Source of the DNA: Alcaligenaceae bacterium
GTDB taxonomy: Bacteria; Pseudomonadota; Gammaproteobacteria; Burkholderiales; Burkholderiaceae_B
Assembly: GCA_947378965.1 (NCBI GenBank)
Contig: CANCMG010000028.1
Location: forward strand, 1-45,345
Reading direction: 5' to 3'
DNA length: 45,345 bases
Positions 15,534-23,839 of the stretch are shown piece by piece (within the stretch, counting starts at the first letter, position 1; each line of letters begins with the position of its first letter). Both the position numbers and the translations under genes were made by a program. The notes below the pieces were generated by a model. That model was given only the letters and a program-made list of their open reading frames with translations. It was not told the origin of the DNA and searched no databases.

Positions 15534-15557
15534 TTAAACCGTATAAATACGGATTAA
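15534..15557. promoter_or_regulatory. 24-bp dyad, candidate operator of the GH31 gene
   Basis: TTAA, A, CCGTAT, AA, ATACGG, A, TTAA: the sequence is symmetric about 15545/15546, with 22 of 24 positions paired. It lies in an AT-rich intergenic stretch of 190 bp upstream of the minus-strand GH31 gene. This is the form of a dimeric repressor site, but no regulator gene is adjacent. Confidence 0.5.
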
Positions 15558-15659
15558 ATCTTATTTGGAAGCGACCGAAGGGTATGAGAAATACGTACAC
15601 GTCATCTGCTTGCAGCATCAATGAACCATTAAAATTGCTCTTTATTCATCAATAAACTG

Positions 15660-17471
15660 CTAATTTTTACTAATCTTTGCAATTATATCGTTTTCTAGGG
15701 GCAAAGGCTCATTCATGAGGGGCGCGGCAATCAGATCGCCCGCTAAGCTGGCCCAAGTCAGCCCGCGAGAGGCATAGCCCGCCGCCACCCAGAGCCCGAC
15801 AGAACCCGCAACAGGCCCAACAACCGGAAACCGGTCCGGCACAACGGCGCGCTGCCCACCCCAACCTGTTAACAGTGGCTGTGGACAAGCGCTAGGCGGC
15901 AAGGTGATGTTCAGCAATTGCGCGCCGCGCTCAAGGTTCTCTTGTCGGGCTAACGCCACGGTCTCGGCTGAGCCAGCTTCGTTCAGGTAGCTACCACCCA
16001 CCACACATTGCCCCTGCAACGCAGGCAACACATAGCCGTCACCTGACACGATGCAACGAGGCCCGCCCGCGAGCAGCGCTTGATCCACATAGGTCAGCTC
16101 ACCCCCTAGCCCGTACATCGACGCTAAACGCGAACTCGTCGTGAGCAGCCCACTGGCCGCCAGCAGGTGTTGGGTAGCGAGACCCGCAGCAAACACCACC
16201 TGTGGCGCCTCGATCACCACCCTGCCGGTACGATCGAGCACACGCCACTGCCCAAGGCCGCGCTCGACACGGGCCACCTGCGCACTCAGGCAGGTGATGC
16301 CTTCTGTTTGTGCAAGCCTGACCAGTAAAGGCCGAGGCTGCACCCTGCGCGCCGTCGGAAAATGCAGGCCACCACGCGCAAGAGGCATGCCCGCTAACTC
16401 ACTAGCCTGCGCAGCGTCCACAAAATGCATAAATTGCTCTGAGAACCCCAGCCCCTCAGCGAGGCTTTTTAAATCGACGATACGCCCGCTAGCCCGCTGC
16501 AACTGAAGCGCACCACAAGGCGTCACGATTGCATCAGGCAGCTGCGCCCAGCGCGCCTGAGCACGCAAAGACCCTGCACGCGACAGCCGTGCGTACTGAT
16601 CATCTTGGCGCGAAACCACCGGCGTCAAGGCCGCGGCAAGATGATCGGACGGCAGCTGAGCCTGCCCCATACTGGCCTCAAGTACCGTGACACGCCAGCC
16701 TCGTAGGGCCAAGGCCTGCGCCACATGCAAACCGGCGAGCCCGCCCCCAACCACAACCAGATGGCGCAGCGCCGTTGACGAATCACAAGACACGCTCGCC
16801 GCACACGCGAACGTCCGCGGCGACACGCGCGCTCGTAGTAAAGAGTTTGGAGAGGTTGGCTCGGGATGCTTGAGCCCCGCCTCAAGCCGATAAGTGGTTT
16901 GCTCATGGAAAACCAGACTTGTTTCAAACCAGGCAGGCCATGCCGCCTTAGTTGCACACGCCAACAACACAGTATTGGCTTTGATTAAGCGCCCTAGCCA
17001 AACTGCCTCTGTCTTTTGACTGGGCGCTAGCTGGATCAACTGTGCCTCAGACAACAGCACTGCCTCGGCCGCAAGGGTCAAGCGCGAGAGCATCACCTGT
17101 GCGGGGCCTACGGCCAGCGTTAACGTCACATTCAGCGCCTCGAACTCAAGTCGATGCACCCCCGGCAGATTTAAGGGCCATTGCTTCACCAGTTGTTCGG
17201 CAAGCGCATGATCCTGCTCGGGCAGCGCACTGAGCAAGCGGCCCTGCAAGTTGCTAGCCAAACTAAGCGCTTGAACCACCAAGACAACATGCAGCCTCGC
17301 ACAACGTTTGGGATCGCTGCGCCATTGGCTCCAAAGCGTCACAAAGCGCAACCCGTCGTCGTCATCCAAATCAAGCAACGTATAAGACTCTTGACCCGCC
17401 CAGGCGTGAGGTAGGTCTAACAATCTGAGCACTTGCGCTCGCAGCGCCGCTCGGGCATTTTGCGTATTCAT
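15660..17471 (-). CDS. mnmC: MnmC-like tRNA-modification protein with degenerate methyltransferase half
   Basis: MnmC completes mnm5s2U34 in certain tRNAs: its C-terminal FAD domain removes the carboxymethyl group and its N-terminal MnmD domain methylates the product. Here the C-terminal half (about 236-603) is a normal DAO-type oxidoreductase with VVVGGGLAGLHVA at 239-251 and a C-terminal GYASRGLTWASLAGD. The N-terminal half (about 25-195) keeps the expected size and a few family residues such as the LTLAVG segment. It lacks the SAM-binding GxGxG loop (DLDDDDGL is in its place, 34-41) and the DxFxPxxNPxMW motif. Methyl transfer from this half is thus unlikely. ATG at 17471 has GGAGCGG upstream. 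Confidence 0.8.
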   Translation of the reverse strand: MNTQNARAALRAQVLRLLDLPHAWAGQESYTLLDLDDDDGLRFVTLWSQWRSDPKRCARLHVVLVVQALSLASNLQGRLLSALPEQDHALAEQLVKQWPLNLPGVHRLEFEALNVTLTLAVGPAQVMLSRLTLAAEAVLLSEAQLIQLAPSQKTEAVWLGRLIKANTVLLACATKAAWPAWFETSLVFHEQTTYRLEAGLKHPEPTSPNSLLRARVSPRTFACAASVSCDSSTALRHLVVVGGGLAGLHVAQALALRGWRVTVLEASMGQAQLPSDHLAAALTPVVSRQDDQYARLSRAGSLRAQARWAQLPDAIVTPCGALQLQRASGRIVDLKSLAEGLGFSEQFMHFVDAAQASELAGMPLARGGLHFPTARRVQPRPLLVRLAQTEGITCLSAQVARVERGLGQWRVLDRTGRVVIEAPQVVFAAGLATQHLLAASGLLTTSSRLASMYGLGGELTYVDQALLAGGPRCIVSGDGYVLPALQGQCVVGGSYLNEAGSAETVALARQENLERGAQLLNITLPPSACPQPLLTGWGGQRAVVPDRFPVVGPVAGSVGLWVAAGYASRGLTWASLAGDLIAAPLMNEPLPLENDIIAKISKN

Positions 17472-17643
17472 CTCTTACCGCTCCTGTTGCGACTTTACCG
17501 GAATTGAACGAAAAGCTTGGACGCTAGAGGGCGCAGAGTCGGCTAAATGCAAAAGCCCGTGCGCTGATTCGTGCATTTCAGGGTAGTATCTCGACACACC
17601 TGATTCGCAGCCCTTTGGTCACCTTTTACAGCAAGCTCATCGC

Positions 17644-18687
17644 ATGTCTCAGCCTACTCTTGTCAGTACGTCGCCATTGCGCGACAAAATCAATGGCGTT
17701 TTGTTTGTCGGTTTACTGGCAGCTGCCGTCGTGCAATTGGCCACCACCCCTGCTGTCAAGGCAATGGGGTTTAGCCCCTTGGTGGTCGGTATTGTCTGTG
17801 GGATGCTGTACGGTAACTTTTTGCGCGGTACCATGCCCGCCGAATGGGGTGTCGGCGTGCACTTTACGGCCCGTCGCGTACTGCGGGTTGCCGTCGCGTT
17901 TTACGGGTTAAATATCAGCGTCCAGCAAATCATCGAAGTCGGCTTACCCGGCATTATTGTTTCAACCGCAATCGTCTTAAGCGTGCTTATCCTAGGTACG
18001 CTTGTGGGCACACGGCTACTTAAACTTGATCGCGACACCGCCATGCTCACGGCCGCAGGTAGCGCCATTTGTGGGGCTGCCGCAGTACTCGCTTTCGAAT
18101 CTACGCTTAAAGCTGAGCCGCATAAAAGTGCCGTTGCGGTAGCCACGGTGGTCTTGTTTGGCACCATTTCAATGTTTGTATACCCTCTGCTGTTTCAGTT
18201 TGGCTGGATCAACCTTGACCCGCGTAGCTTCGGGATTTTTTTAGGTGGCACCGTGCACGAAGTGGCTCAAGTCGTCGCGTCGGCAAGCAACATTGACGCC
18301 GCCACCACTGAGGTTGCCACCATCGTCAAAATGACGCGCGTCGCCTTACTGGTACCTGTGCTGCTTGTTCTTGGCTTTTGGCTGCAGCGCTCGAGCGCAA
18401 CCGCAGTCGGCCCAACCGGTGCCAAACCGAAGCTTCCAATCCCCTGGTTTGCGATTGGGTTCGTGGTGTTGGCCTTGATCAATTCGGCGCACATTATCCC
18501 CGCACCAATGCTTCAAGCGTTGCGCACCCTCGACATCTTTATGCTGACCATGGCGATGACCGCCCTCGGTATCGAGACACGCTTTGCGCAAATACGCAAA
18601 GCTGGCCCACGGGTCGTGGTCTTAGGCGTGATCTTGTTTATACTATTGGGGTTAGGTGGTTACGCGCTTGTCAAGCTTGTTGCTTGA
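17644..18687 (+). CDS. yeiH: YeiH-family putative sulfate/anion exporter
   Basis: This is a 347-residue inner membrane protein of the UPF0324 (YeiH) family, usually annotated as a putative sulfate exporter. About ten hydrophobic segments can be seen from residue 17 to the C-terminus. Family hallmarks include GFSPLVVGIVCGMLYGN near 40-56, the GSAICGAAAVLAFES segment near 140, and GTVHEVAQVVASA near 203-215. Proven substrates are few, so the transport claim is family inference. The start ATG at 17644 gives the standard N-terminus. It is divergent from MnmC with a 172-bp gap in which I see no obvious regulator site. Confidence 0.85.
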   Translation: MSQPTLVSTSPLRDKINGVLFVGLLAAAVVQLATTPAVKAMGFSPLVVGIVCGMLYGNFLRGTMPAEWGVGVHFTARRVLRVAVAFYGLNISVQQIIEVGLPGIIVSTAIVLSVLILGTLVGTRLLKLDRDTAMLTAAGSAICGAAAVLAFESTLKAEPHKSAVAVATVVLFGTISMFVYPLLFQFGWINLDPRSFGIFLGGTVHEVAQVVASASNIDAATTEVATIVKMTRVALLVPVLLVLGFWLQRSSATAVGPTGAKPKLPIPWFAIGFVVLALINSAHIIPAPMLQALRTLDIFMLTMAMTALGIETRFAQIRKAGPRVVVLGVILFILLGLGGYALVKLVA

Positions 18688-18757
18688 TCGCCCCTAGCAG
18701 TTCTAGCCTTGCACGTTAGTTTGAACAGTACGTTTGCCCGGCAACGACTCATGACCC

Positions 18758-20218
18758 ATGACTACACCTGACGCCACAACACCGGTTGGTCGCCTTGACC
18801 CCGAAGACGCACAGCTCGCACTCGCGACGGTGCAAGAGGTGTTGCATCGCCACGCACTGGTCGAAAACCTGGTACATCGACAAGAGCAAAATGACTCGCG
18901 GTCTAATTTAGTCGAGGGCTTGTTACACCGACAGCACGAGGCCGAACTCTCGGCGCTGGTCAACAGCCTGCATCCTGCCGACATCGCCTTTATTCTCGAG
19001 TCGTTACCAAGCGATGACCGCCTCTTGATCTGGCGCCTCGTCGGCTCAGAGCACGATGCCGACGTTTTGCTTGAAGTCGCAGACTGGGTTCGTGAATCGC
19101 TGATCGAGGCAATGGATCGCCAAGATCTCGTTGCCGCCACCGGCAACATGGACGCCGATGAACTGGCAGACCTCGCACCTGATCTGCCACCTGATGTCGT
19201 AGCCGAAGTGCAAAAGGGTCTCACCATTGAAGAACGCGCCCGCCTGATTGAAGCCATGGGCTACCCCGACGATAGCGTTGGCAGCATCATGGATTTTGAA
19301 ATGGTGCGCGTTCGCGAAGACGTGTCACTTGAGGTTGTTTTGCGCTATCTCAGACGCCTACCAGAACTACCCGATCATACCGATCAGATTTTTGTCGTTG
19401 ATCGAAAAGACAAACTTCTTGGCACCTTGACCTTATCTGCTTTGTTGGTCAACGAGCCTGAGGTAGATGTGTCGTCAGTGATGAGTCCAGATTACCTCTC
19501 GCTCAGCCCACTCGACTCTGACTCTGAAGCCGCCGGGGCCTTCGAACGCTACGATCTAGTGTCTGCACCTGTCGTTGACGACCTAGGCCGCTTGGTCGGG
19601 CGCGTCACCATCGCTGAGGTCGTGGACGTGATCCGCGAAGACTCTGATGAACAAGCCTTGTCACGCGCCGGTATGCAAGAAGAGGATATCTTCGCGCCAG
19701 TCTCGATGGCCTTACGTAACCGTGCCCCTTGGCTGTTGCTCAACTTGTGTACAGCAGCGATTGCCTCATTTGTCGCGTCGCGCTTTGAAGATACCGTCAG
19801 CACAATCGTGATGCTCGCATTTTTAATGTCAATTGTGGCCGGCATCGGCGGTAACTCAGGCAATCAAACGATGACCTTGATTATTCGTGCACTTGCTGTC
19901 GGCCGTATTACTGACAAGAATGTTTGGCAGTTGGTCAAACGCGAAATGCTCGTCACGTTCTTAGTCGGCCTAGTCGGCAGCGCAGTGGCAGCCGTATTTG
20001 CCTGGGGCATTTCAGGCTCGATTCCGATTGCGCTTGTGATGATGGCAGCAATGATCTGTAACATGCTGATTGGTGCCACGATTGGCGTGCTAGTGCCCGT
20101 GGTGCGCACACGCTTTGGCAAAGACCCCGCAATGGGGTCATCGGTATTGCTAACCTTTGCAACCGATTCGCTGGGTTTCTTTATCTTTTTAGGCCTGGCA
20201 ACGATATTTTTGCTTTGA
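18758..20218 (+). CDS. mgtE: Magnesium transporter/channel MgtE
   Basis: MgtE is a homodimeric Mg2+ channel gated by cytosolic magnesium. The 486-residue protein has the usual parts: an N-terminal helical MgtE_N superhelix (about 60-165, LHPADIAFILESLP), two CBS domains (about 180-310, including VMSPDYLSLSP and APVVDDLGRLVGRVTI), a connecting helix, and five transmembrane segments from about 325 to the end. The pore signature GIGGNSGNQ is present near residue 364. It follows YeiH on the same strand after 70 bp. A convergent cupin gene follows, with no clear terminator between. Confidence 0.95.
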   Translation: MTTPDATTPVGRLDPEDAQLALATVQEVLHRHALVENLVHRQEQNDSRSNLVEGLLHRQHEAELSALVNSLHPADIAFILESLPSDDRLLIWRLVGSEHDADVLLEVADWVRESLIEAMDRQDLVAATGNMDADELADLAPDLPPDVVAEVQKGLTIEERARLIEAMGYPDDSVGSIMDFEMVRVREDVSLEVVLRYLRRLPELPDHTDQIFVVDRKDKLLGTLTLSALLVNEPEVDVSSVMSPDYLSLSPLDSDSEAAGAFERYDLVSAPVVDDLGRLVGRVTIAEVVDVIREDSDEQALSRAGMQEEDIFAPVSMALRNRAPWLLLNLCTAAIASFVASRFEDTVSTIVMLAFLMSIVAGIGGNSGNQTMTLIIRALAVGRITDKNVWQLVKREMLVTFLVGLVGSAVAAVFAWGISGSIPIALVMMAAMICNMLIGATIGVLVPVVRTRFGKDPAMGSSVLLTFATDSLGFFIFLGLATIFLL

Positions 20219-20299
20219 TTGTTTAGCAGGCTCACTTGTTGTGTTGGCGAGGCTAATCTTGTGCTGCGCATCGCTAGGCCATGTACCTGCTCGCGGTTG

Positions 20300-20920
20300 T
20301 TAGTCTACTCGCTGCACTGAGGTCAGCACACGATTGACGTGTGTGCTGACACGCTCAGAATCGATGCCATAGACATGCAGTGACACCGCAGGCGCAGGAT
20401 CATCGTACGAGGCGTTACCCAGACGATGAATCAGTTCTAGCCCAGCGTGACCGCAAACACTTTGCCCGGCGATTCGCGCCATGCTATTAAAGGGGTAGGC
20501 GTGTCCAGCGGCCGCATCCCAAGCGTAATGCGTTTCACTTAAGGCGCCGCTCAACACTCGGTAGGCGCACCACGTGTAATGCGCATGTACAGGGCTAAAT
20601 TGTCCTGGCGCCCAAACCAAAGCCACGACAGTAAAGCGCCCTTGAGGATCAGCATGTAAGACATGGCGCGAATAGGTTTGCTCGGCCCGAGGCAGATTCA
20701 GCAAGCCTGCCACAACCCCCGGGACAAGTGCCTGTGTCAAAGAGCGATTTAAAGCTTGCCGAACACGGTAAGGCACTAAATCAGGGGCCTCGCGGCACGC
20801 CTGCGCGAGCGCAGTCGAACACCCTGGCAGCAATTGATCAAGCCTAGACTTGACCGGGTGAGGGTAACGCAACGCCGTAGGGCTAGGGGTAAGTAGAGTC
20901 GTCAATGATGTATGTGCCAT
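20300..20920 (-). CDS. Cysteine-dioxygenase-like cupin protein
   Basis: The protein belongs to the thiol dioxygenase (cysteine dioxygenase type I) cupin family. These enzymes use a three-histidine ferrous centre to oxidise the thiol of cysteine or 3-mercaptopropionate to a sulfinate. The first two ligands are seen in HAHYTWCAYRVLSG, and the third in SLHVYGID, with the HRLGN segment before it as usual. Length is 206 residues, a normal size. The ATG at 20920 is preferred over the GTG just before it. Substrate choice cannot be read from sequence. The divergent Lrp/AsnC regulator suggests amino-acid-responsive control. Confidence 0.82.
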   Translation of the reverse strand: MAHTSLTTLLTPSPTALRYPHPVKSRLDQLLPGCSTALAQACREAPDLVPYRVRQALNRSLTQALVPGVVAGLLNLPRAEQTYSRHVLHADPQGRFTVVALVWAPGQFSPVHAHYTWCAYRVLSGALSETHYAWDAAAGHAYPFNSMARIAGQSVCGHAGLELIHRLGNASYDDPAPAVSLHVYGIDSERVSTHVNRVLTSVQRVD

Positions 20921-21148
20921 CACTCTATGTTAGACAAGACGCCAGAGAAATTGCTTGCTTTTTTTTGTCAATATTGGGATAAAAGAGTAATATTTTCTAT
21001 GATAATTACATAAATCAGAAAATAATTTCTTTTATAAATCTCGACTATTTTTGATCCTCATTTGTGGTGCTCGACCAGGCGACACACAGCTATTTGTTAG
21101 GCAGGTCGATAGAGGAAGAAAAAATACAACTCTGTTTTGTAACGATCT
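20921..21148. promoter_or_regulatory. AT-rich divergent control region of the cupin and Lrp genes
   Basis: This 228-bp gap is strikingly AT-rich at 20950-21055 compared with its surroundings. It must hold the promoters of both divergent genes and is a natural place for Lrp-type binding. I see no single decisive motif. Confidence 0.4.
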
Positions 21149-21616
21149 ATGGCCATTGATAAAAAAGACCGAGAAATTCTGCAGCTGCTGCAAACCAATG
21201 CAAGCCTGTCGTTAGCCGAGGTGGCGAGTGCGGTCAATCTGACTCAAACACCGTGCTGGCGACGCATCCAAAAACTGCAAGGCGATGGCGTCATTCAAAA
21301 ACAGGTGGCCCTCTGTGATGCCAAAAAACTCAATCTAGGGCTCACCACGTTCGTCACCATTCGTACCAGTCAGCATAACGAGCAATGGATGGAGCGTTTT
21401 GTCGCGGGCGCGACAAGCATTTCTGAAATTGTTGAGATTTATCGTTTGAGCGGCAACTCTGACTATTTGCTAAAAATTGTAGTGCCAGATATTAGCCGCT
21501 ATGACAGCGTCTACAAGCGGCTCATCCGCACCGTTGATTTGCTTGACGTGAGCTCAGCCTTTGTGATGGAAACGATCAAGTGCACCACGGCCTTACCACT
21601 AGAGTATGTTGAGTAG
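21149..21616 (+). CDS. Lrp/AsnC-family transcriptional regulator
   Basis: This is a 155-residue regulator with the classic Lrp layout. The N-terminal helix-turn-helix begins with IDKKDREILQLLQ (3-15) and continues with LAEVASAVNLTQTPCWRRIQKL. The C-terminal RAM domain (about 65-150) has the effector-binding strands, including LSGNSDYLLKIVV. Such proteins sense amino acids and form octamers. It is divergent from the thiol dioxygenase-like gene, so control of cysteine or related sulfur metabolism is a reasonable guess. No strong Shine-Dalgarno lies before the ATG. Confidence 0.93.
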   Translation: MAIDKKDREILQLLQTNASLSLAEVASAVNLTQTPCWRRIQKLQGDGVIQKQVALCDAKKLNLGLTTFVTIRTSQHNEQWMERFVAGATSISEIVEIYRLSGNSDYLLKIVVPDISRYDSVYKRLIRTVDLLDVSSAFVMETIKCTTALPLEYVE

Positions 21617-21639
21617 ACCAGAGACGCATCACTAAAGAC

Positions 21640-21670
21640 TGCGAGGCTCGCTCGCTGGGTGGGCCTCGCA
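21640..21670. terminator. Possible weak terminator hairpin
   Basis: TGCGAGGC at 21640-21647 and GCCTCGCA at 21663-21670 form a perfect 8-bp stem with a 15-base loop between two convergent genes. There is no U-run, so intrinsic termination is uncertain. Confidence 0.35.
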
Positions 21671-21682
21671 TACCTTGTACGT

Positions 21683-22741
21683 TCAGGCGTCTACGTCAGC
21701 TGCAATCGTCTCTGACATCCAGGCTTGCACCAACGTGTAGGTCACCGCGAGGGCAACTGGCCCAACAAAAATACCAATCAATCCAAAGCTCAACAAACCG
21801 CCGATGACGCCGGCAAAGATCAGTAATAAAGGTAAATCTGCGCCGCGCTTAATCAGCATCGGTCGCAAGACATTATCAAGGCTCACAACGACCAGGCTCC
21901 AGACCAATAAGAACATTGCCCAACCGGTCTCGCCTTGCCAAAACATCCAGCCGACAGCAGGAAACAGCACCAAGCTCGGACCAATTTGTGCGATACACAG
22001 CATCAACATCACCGCCGACAATATTGCTGCAAACGGCACACCTGCGATCACCAAGCCAAGACCACCCAGCACAGTTTGCACAATCGCAGTCACGCCAACG
22101 CCCAACGCGACTGCTCGAATCGCTTGCCCAGCCAGCACCATCGTACCTTCGCCACGCTCGCCCGCTAAACGACGACCAAAGCTGCGCATCATTTTGGCGG
22201 CCTCTTCACCCGACGAATACAAAATCGCAGAGATCGTGACCACTAATAAGAATTGAATCAGCATGCCGCCCAAGCCGCCAAACTGCGACAACACCCACTT
22301 CCCGGTTGAGGCAGCATAAGGGGCAACATGATCCATAAAACCTGTCGCACCGCCTGCAATCAAATCCGTCCATGCGGTGTTGATTTTTTCACCCACAAAC
22401 GGAATATGTTCGACCCACTCGGGTAGCGCCGGCAAGCCATTGCTGGCCAGGCTTTTACCCAACACCATGAACTGGTCTGACTTCTGGGTGATCGTACTGA
22501 TTGCCCACCACAAGGGCGCGACCAAAAGTAATAACATGCCCACAGACATCAGCAACACGGCAGGCGCGCGCCGCCCACCAAAGGTTTTTTGCAAAGCGAT
22601 CAGCCACGGCCACGTAGCCACCACAAGCATGGTTGACCAAACGGTAGCCGCTAAAAAGGGGCGAAGCACCCATAGTGATAGCGCAAGCAGCCCGACGATA
22701 CAAAAGACGGCGAGCGTATTGCGAGTTAAGTCATGATGCAT
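21683..22741 (-). CDS. AI-2E/PerM-family membrane protein (YdiK type)
   Basis: This 352-residue polytopic membrane protein of the AI-2E transporter (PerM/YdiK) superfamily has the usual pattern: two or three hydrophobic segments near the N-terminus, a hydrophilic stretch at about 85-155, then five further segments. The late conserved part PMLIKRGADLPLLLIFAGVIG and GLIGIFVGPVALAV is a family hallmark. Some relatives export autoinducer-2 or exchange sodium and protons, but the substrate here is unknown. ATG at 22741 is preceded by GGAGAG. It lies 76 bp downstream of the SbmA-like gene on the same strand. Confidence 0.85.
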   Translation of the reverse strand: MHHDLTRNTLAVFCIVGLLALSLWVLRPFLAATVWSTMLVVATWPWLIALQKTFGGRRAPAVLLMSVGMLLLLVAPLWWAISTITQKSDQFMVLGKSLASNGLPALPEWVEHIPFVGEKINTAWTDLIAGGATGFMDHVAPYAASTGKWVLSQFGGLGGMLIQFLLVVTISAILYSSGEEAAKMMRSFGRRLAGERGEGTMVLAGQAIRAVALGVGVTAIVQTVLGGLGLVIAGVPFAAILSAVMLMLCIAQIGPSLVLFPAVGWMFWQGETGWAMFLLVWSLVVVSLDNVLRPMLIKRGADLPLLLIFAGVIGGLLSFGLIGIFVGPVALAVTYTLVQAWMSETIAADVDA

Positions 22742-22817
22742 AGATCTCTCCGACTACGATTGTAAATCTAAGCGATGACAAATTCGTGGCACTGTGACCG
22801 TCGCCGGGTAAGCTCTT

Positions 22818-23801
22818 CTAGCTTTTGACTACCGCTTTAATATTTGCCTCAAACGCCCGAAGCCGTTTAAACACAGACATCAACTCGACCATCGAGGCCC
22901 AGTTACGCACTAAAACCTGAAAAGAGGTTTGAATACGCTCAAACGAGCGTATTGTCTGCGCAAACATACCCAAGGTCAATGTGCCAGCAATCACCGTGGG
23001 GCCCAACACCAAAAACGGCACCACAATCCCAAACTGCAAATACGTCAGCTTACCGGCATCAAAGTACAAGTAGTGAAAGAACAAGCGGTGGTAGCTTTTT
23101 TTAAGCACGCTAAACAGTTGCTGCACCACGGGCGTTGATCCGCGCTGAGTGTCGTCTTCGGCATATACCAACTCTTTGCGATAGGCCGCCTCAGCTTTTT
23201 GATTGTCGAACTCGAGTCCAGGCAATTTAATTCCGACCAATGCCAAGATCACGGTGCCCGCCAGAGCATAGGCGATCGCGGCATACACCAACGCATGGTC
23301 AACTTGACCAAAAAACGGGATGTGGTGGACGTTCTTTGAGATCACCCAAAGGATCGGCAAAAACGCAAACAAAGTCAACACCGCTTCAACCACACTGGCA
23401 CCAATCAATTCGAATGTGGCGGCAAACCTCTTGGTATCTTCTTGCACACGCTGACTGGCTCCCTCGACCGTTCTGAGTACGGGCCAATACAACATGTAGT
23501 GGTCGTTCATGGCTTGCCGCCACCTAAAAACCCAGTGCTTGATATAAAAACCTAATGCCACAACCAGCACCACGTACAGTAGTACTAGTTGCGTCAACGC
23601 CCAAACGATCGCCTCAAATGCTGCTAACTCAACTGAACCAGGCTGCGACAAGCTCTGTTGCATCACATCAAACAGTTCGCCAATCCCAGAGTTTAGGGCA
23701 ACGTCGATTTGCACCTGGCAGGCGATTCCGGAAACGATCAATACAACGCCGGGCCAAGCCCAGAACAGATATCGCCTTGCAGCAAAAAAAGACTCGAACA
23801 A
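22818..23801 (-). CDS. SbmA/BacA-like peptide transporter, short form
   Basis: SbmA and BacA are proton-driven inner-membrane proteins that take up peptides such as microcins and proline-rich antimicrobial peptides. This 327-residue protein matches the family over its core: WVFRWRQAMNDHYM (90-103), GASQRVQEDTKRFA, VGIKLPGLEF, AAYRKELVYAEDD, and a C-terminal VELMSVFKRLRAFE. It is about 80 residues shorter than E. coli SbmA and lacks the first transmembrane region, beginning near the second. The start is TTG at 23801, well supported by AAGGAG six bases upstream. It lies just downstream of secA on the same strand. Confidence 0.85.
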   Translation of the reverse strand: MFESFFAARRYLFWAWPGVVLIVSGIACQVQIDVALNSGIGELFDVMQQSLSQPGSVELAAFEAIVWALTQLVLLYVVLVVALGFYIKHWVFRWRQAMNDHYMLYWPVLRTVEGASQRVQEDTKRFAATFELIGASVVEAVLTLFAFLPILWVISKNVHHIPFFGQVDHALVYAAIAYALAGTVILALVGIKLPGLEFDNQKAEAAYRKELVYAEDDTQRGSTPVVQQLFSVLKKSYHRLFFHYLYFDAGKLTYLQFGIVVPFLVLGPTVIAGTLTLGMFAQTIRSFERIQTSFQVLVRNWASMVELMSVFKRLRAFEANIKAVVKS

Positions 23802-23839
23802 GGCGACTCCTTCGTCTGAGATGGTCGCCGCAAACAGCG

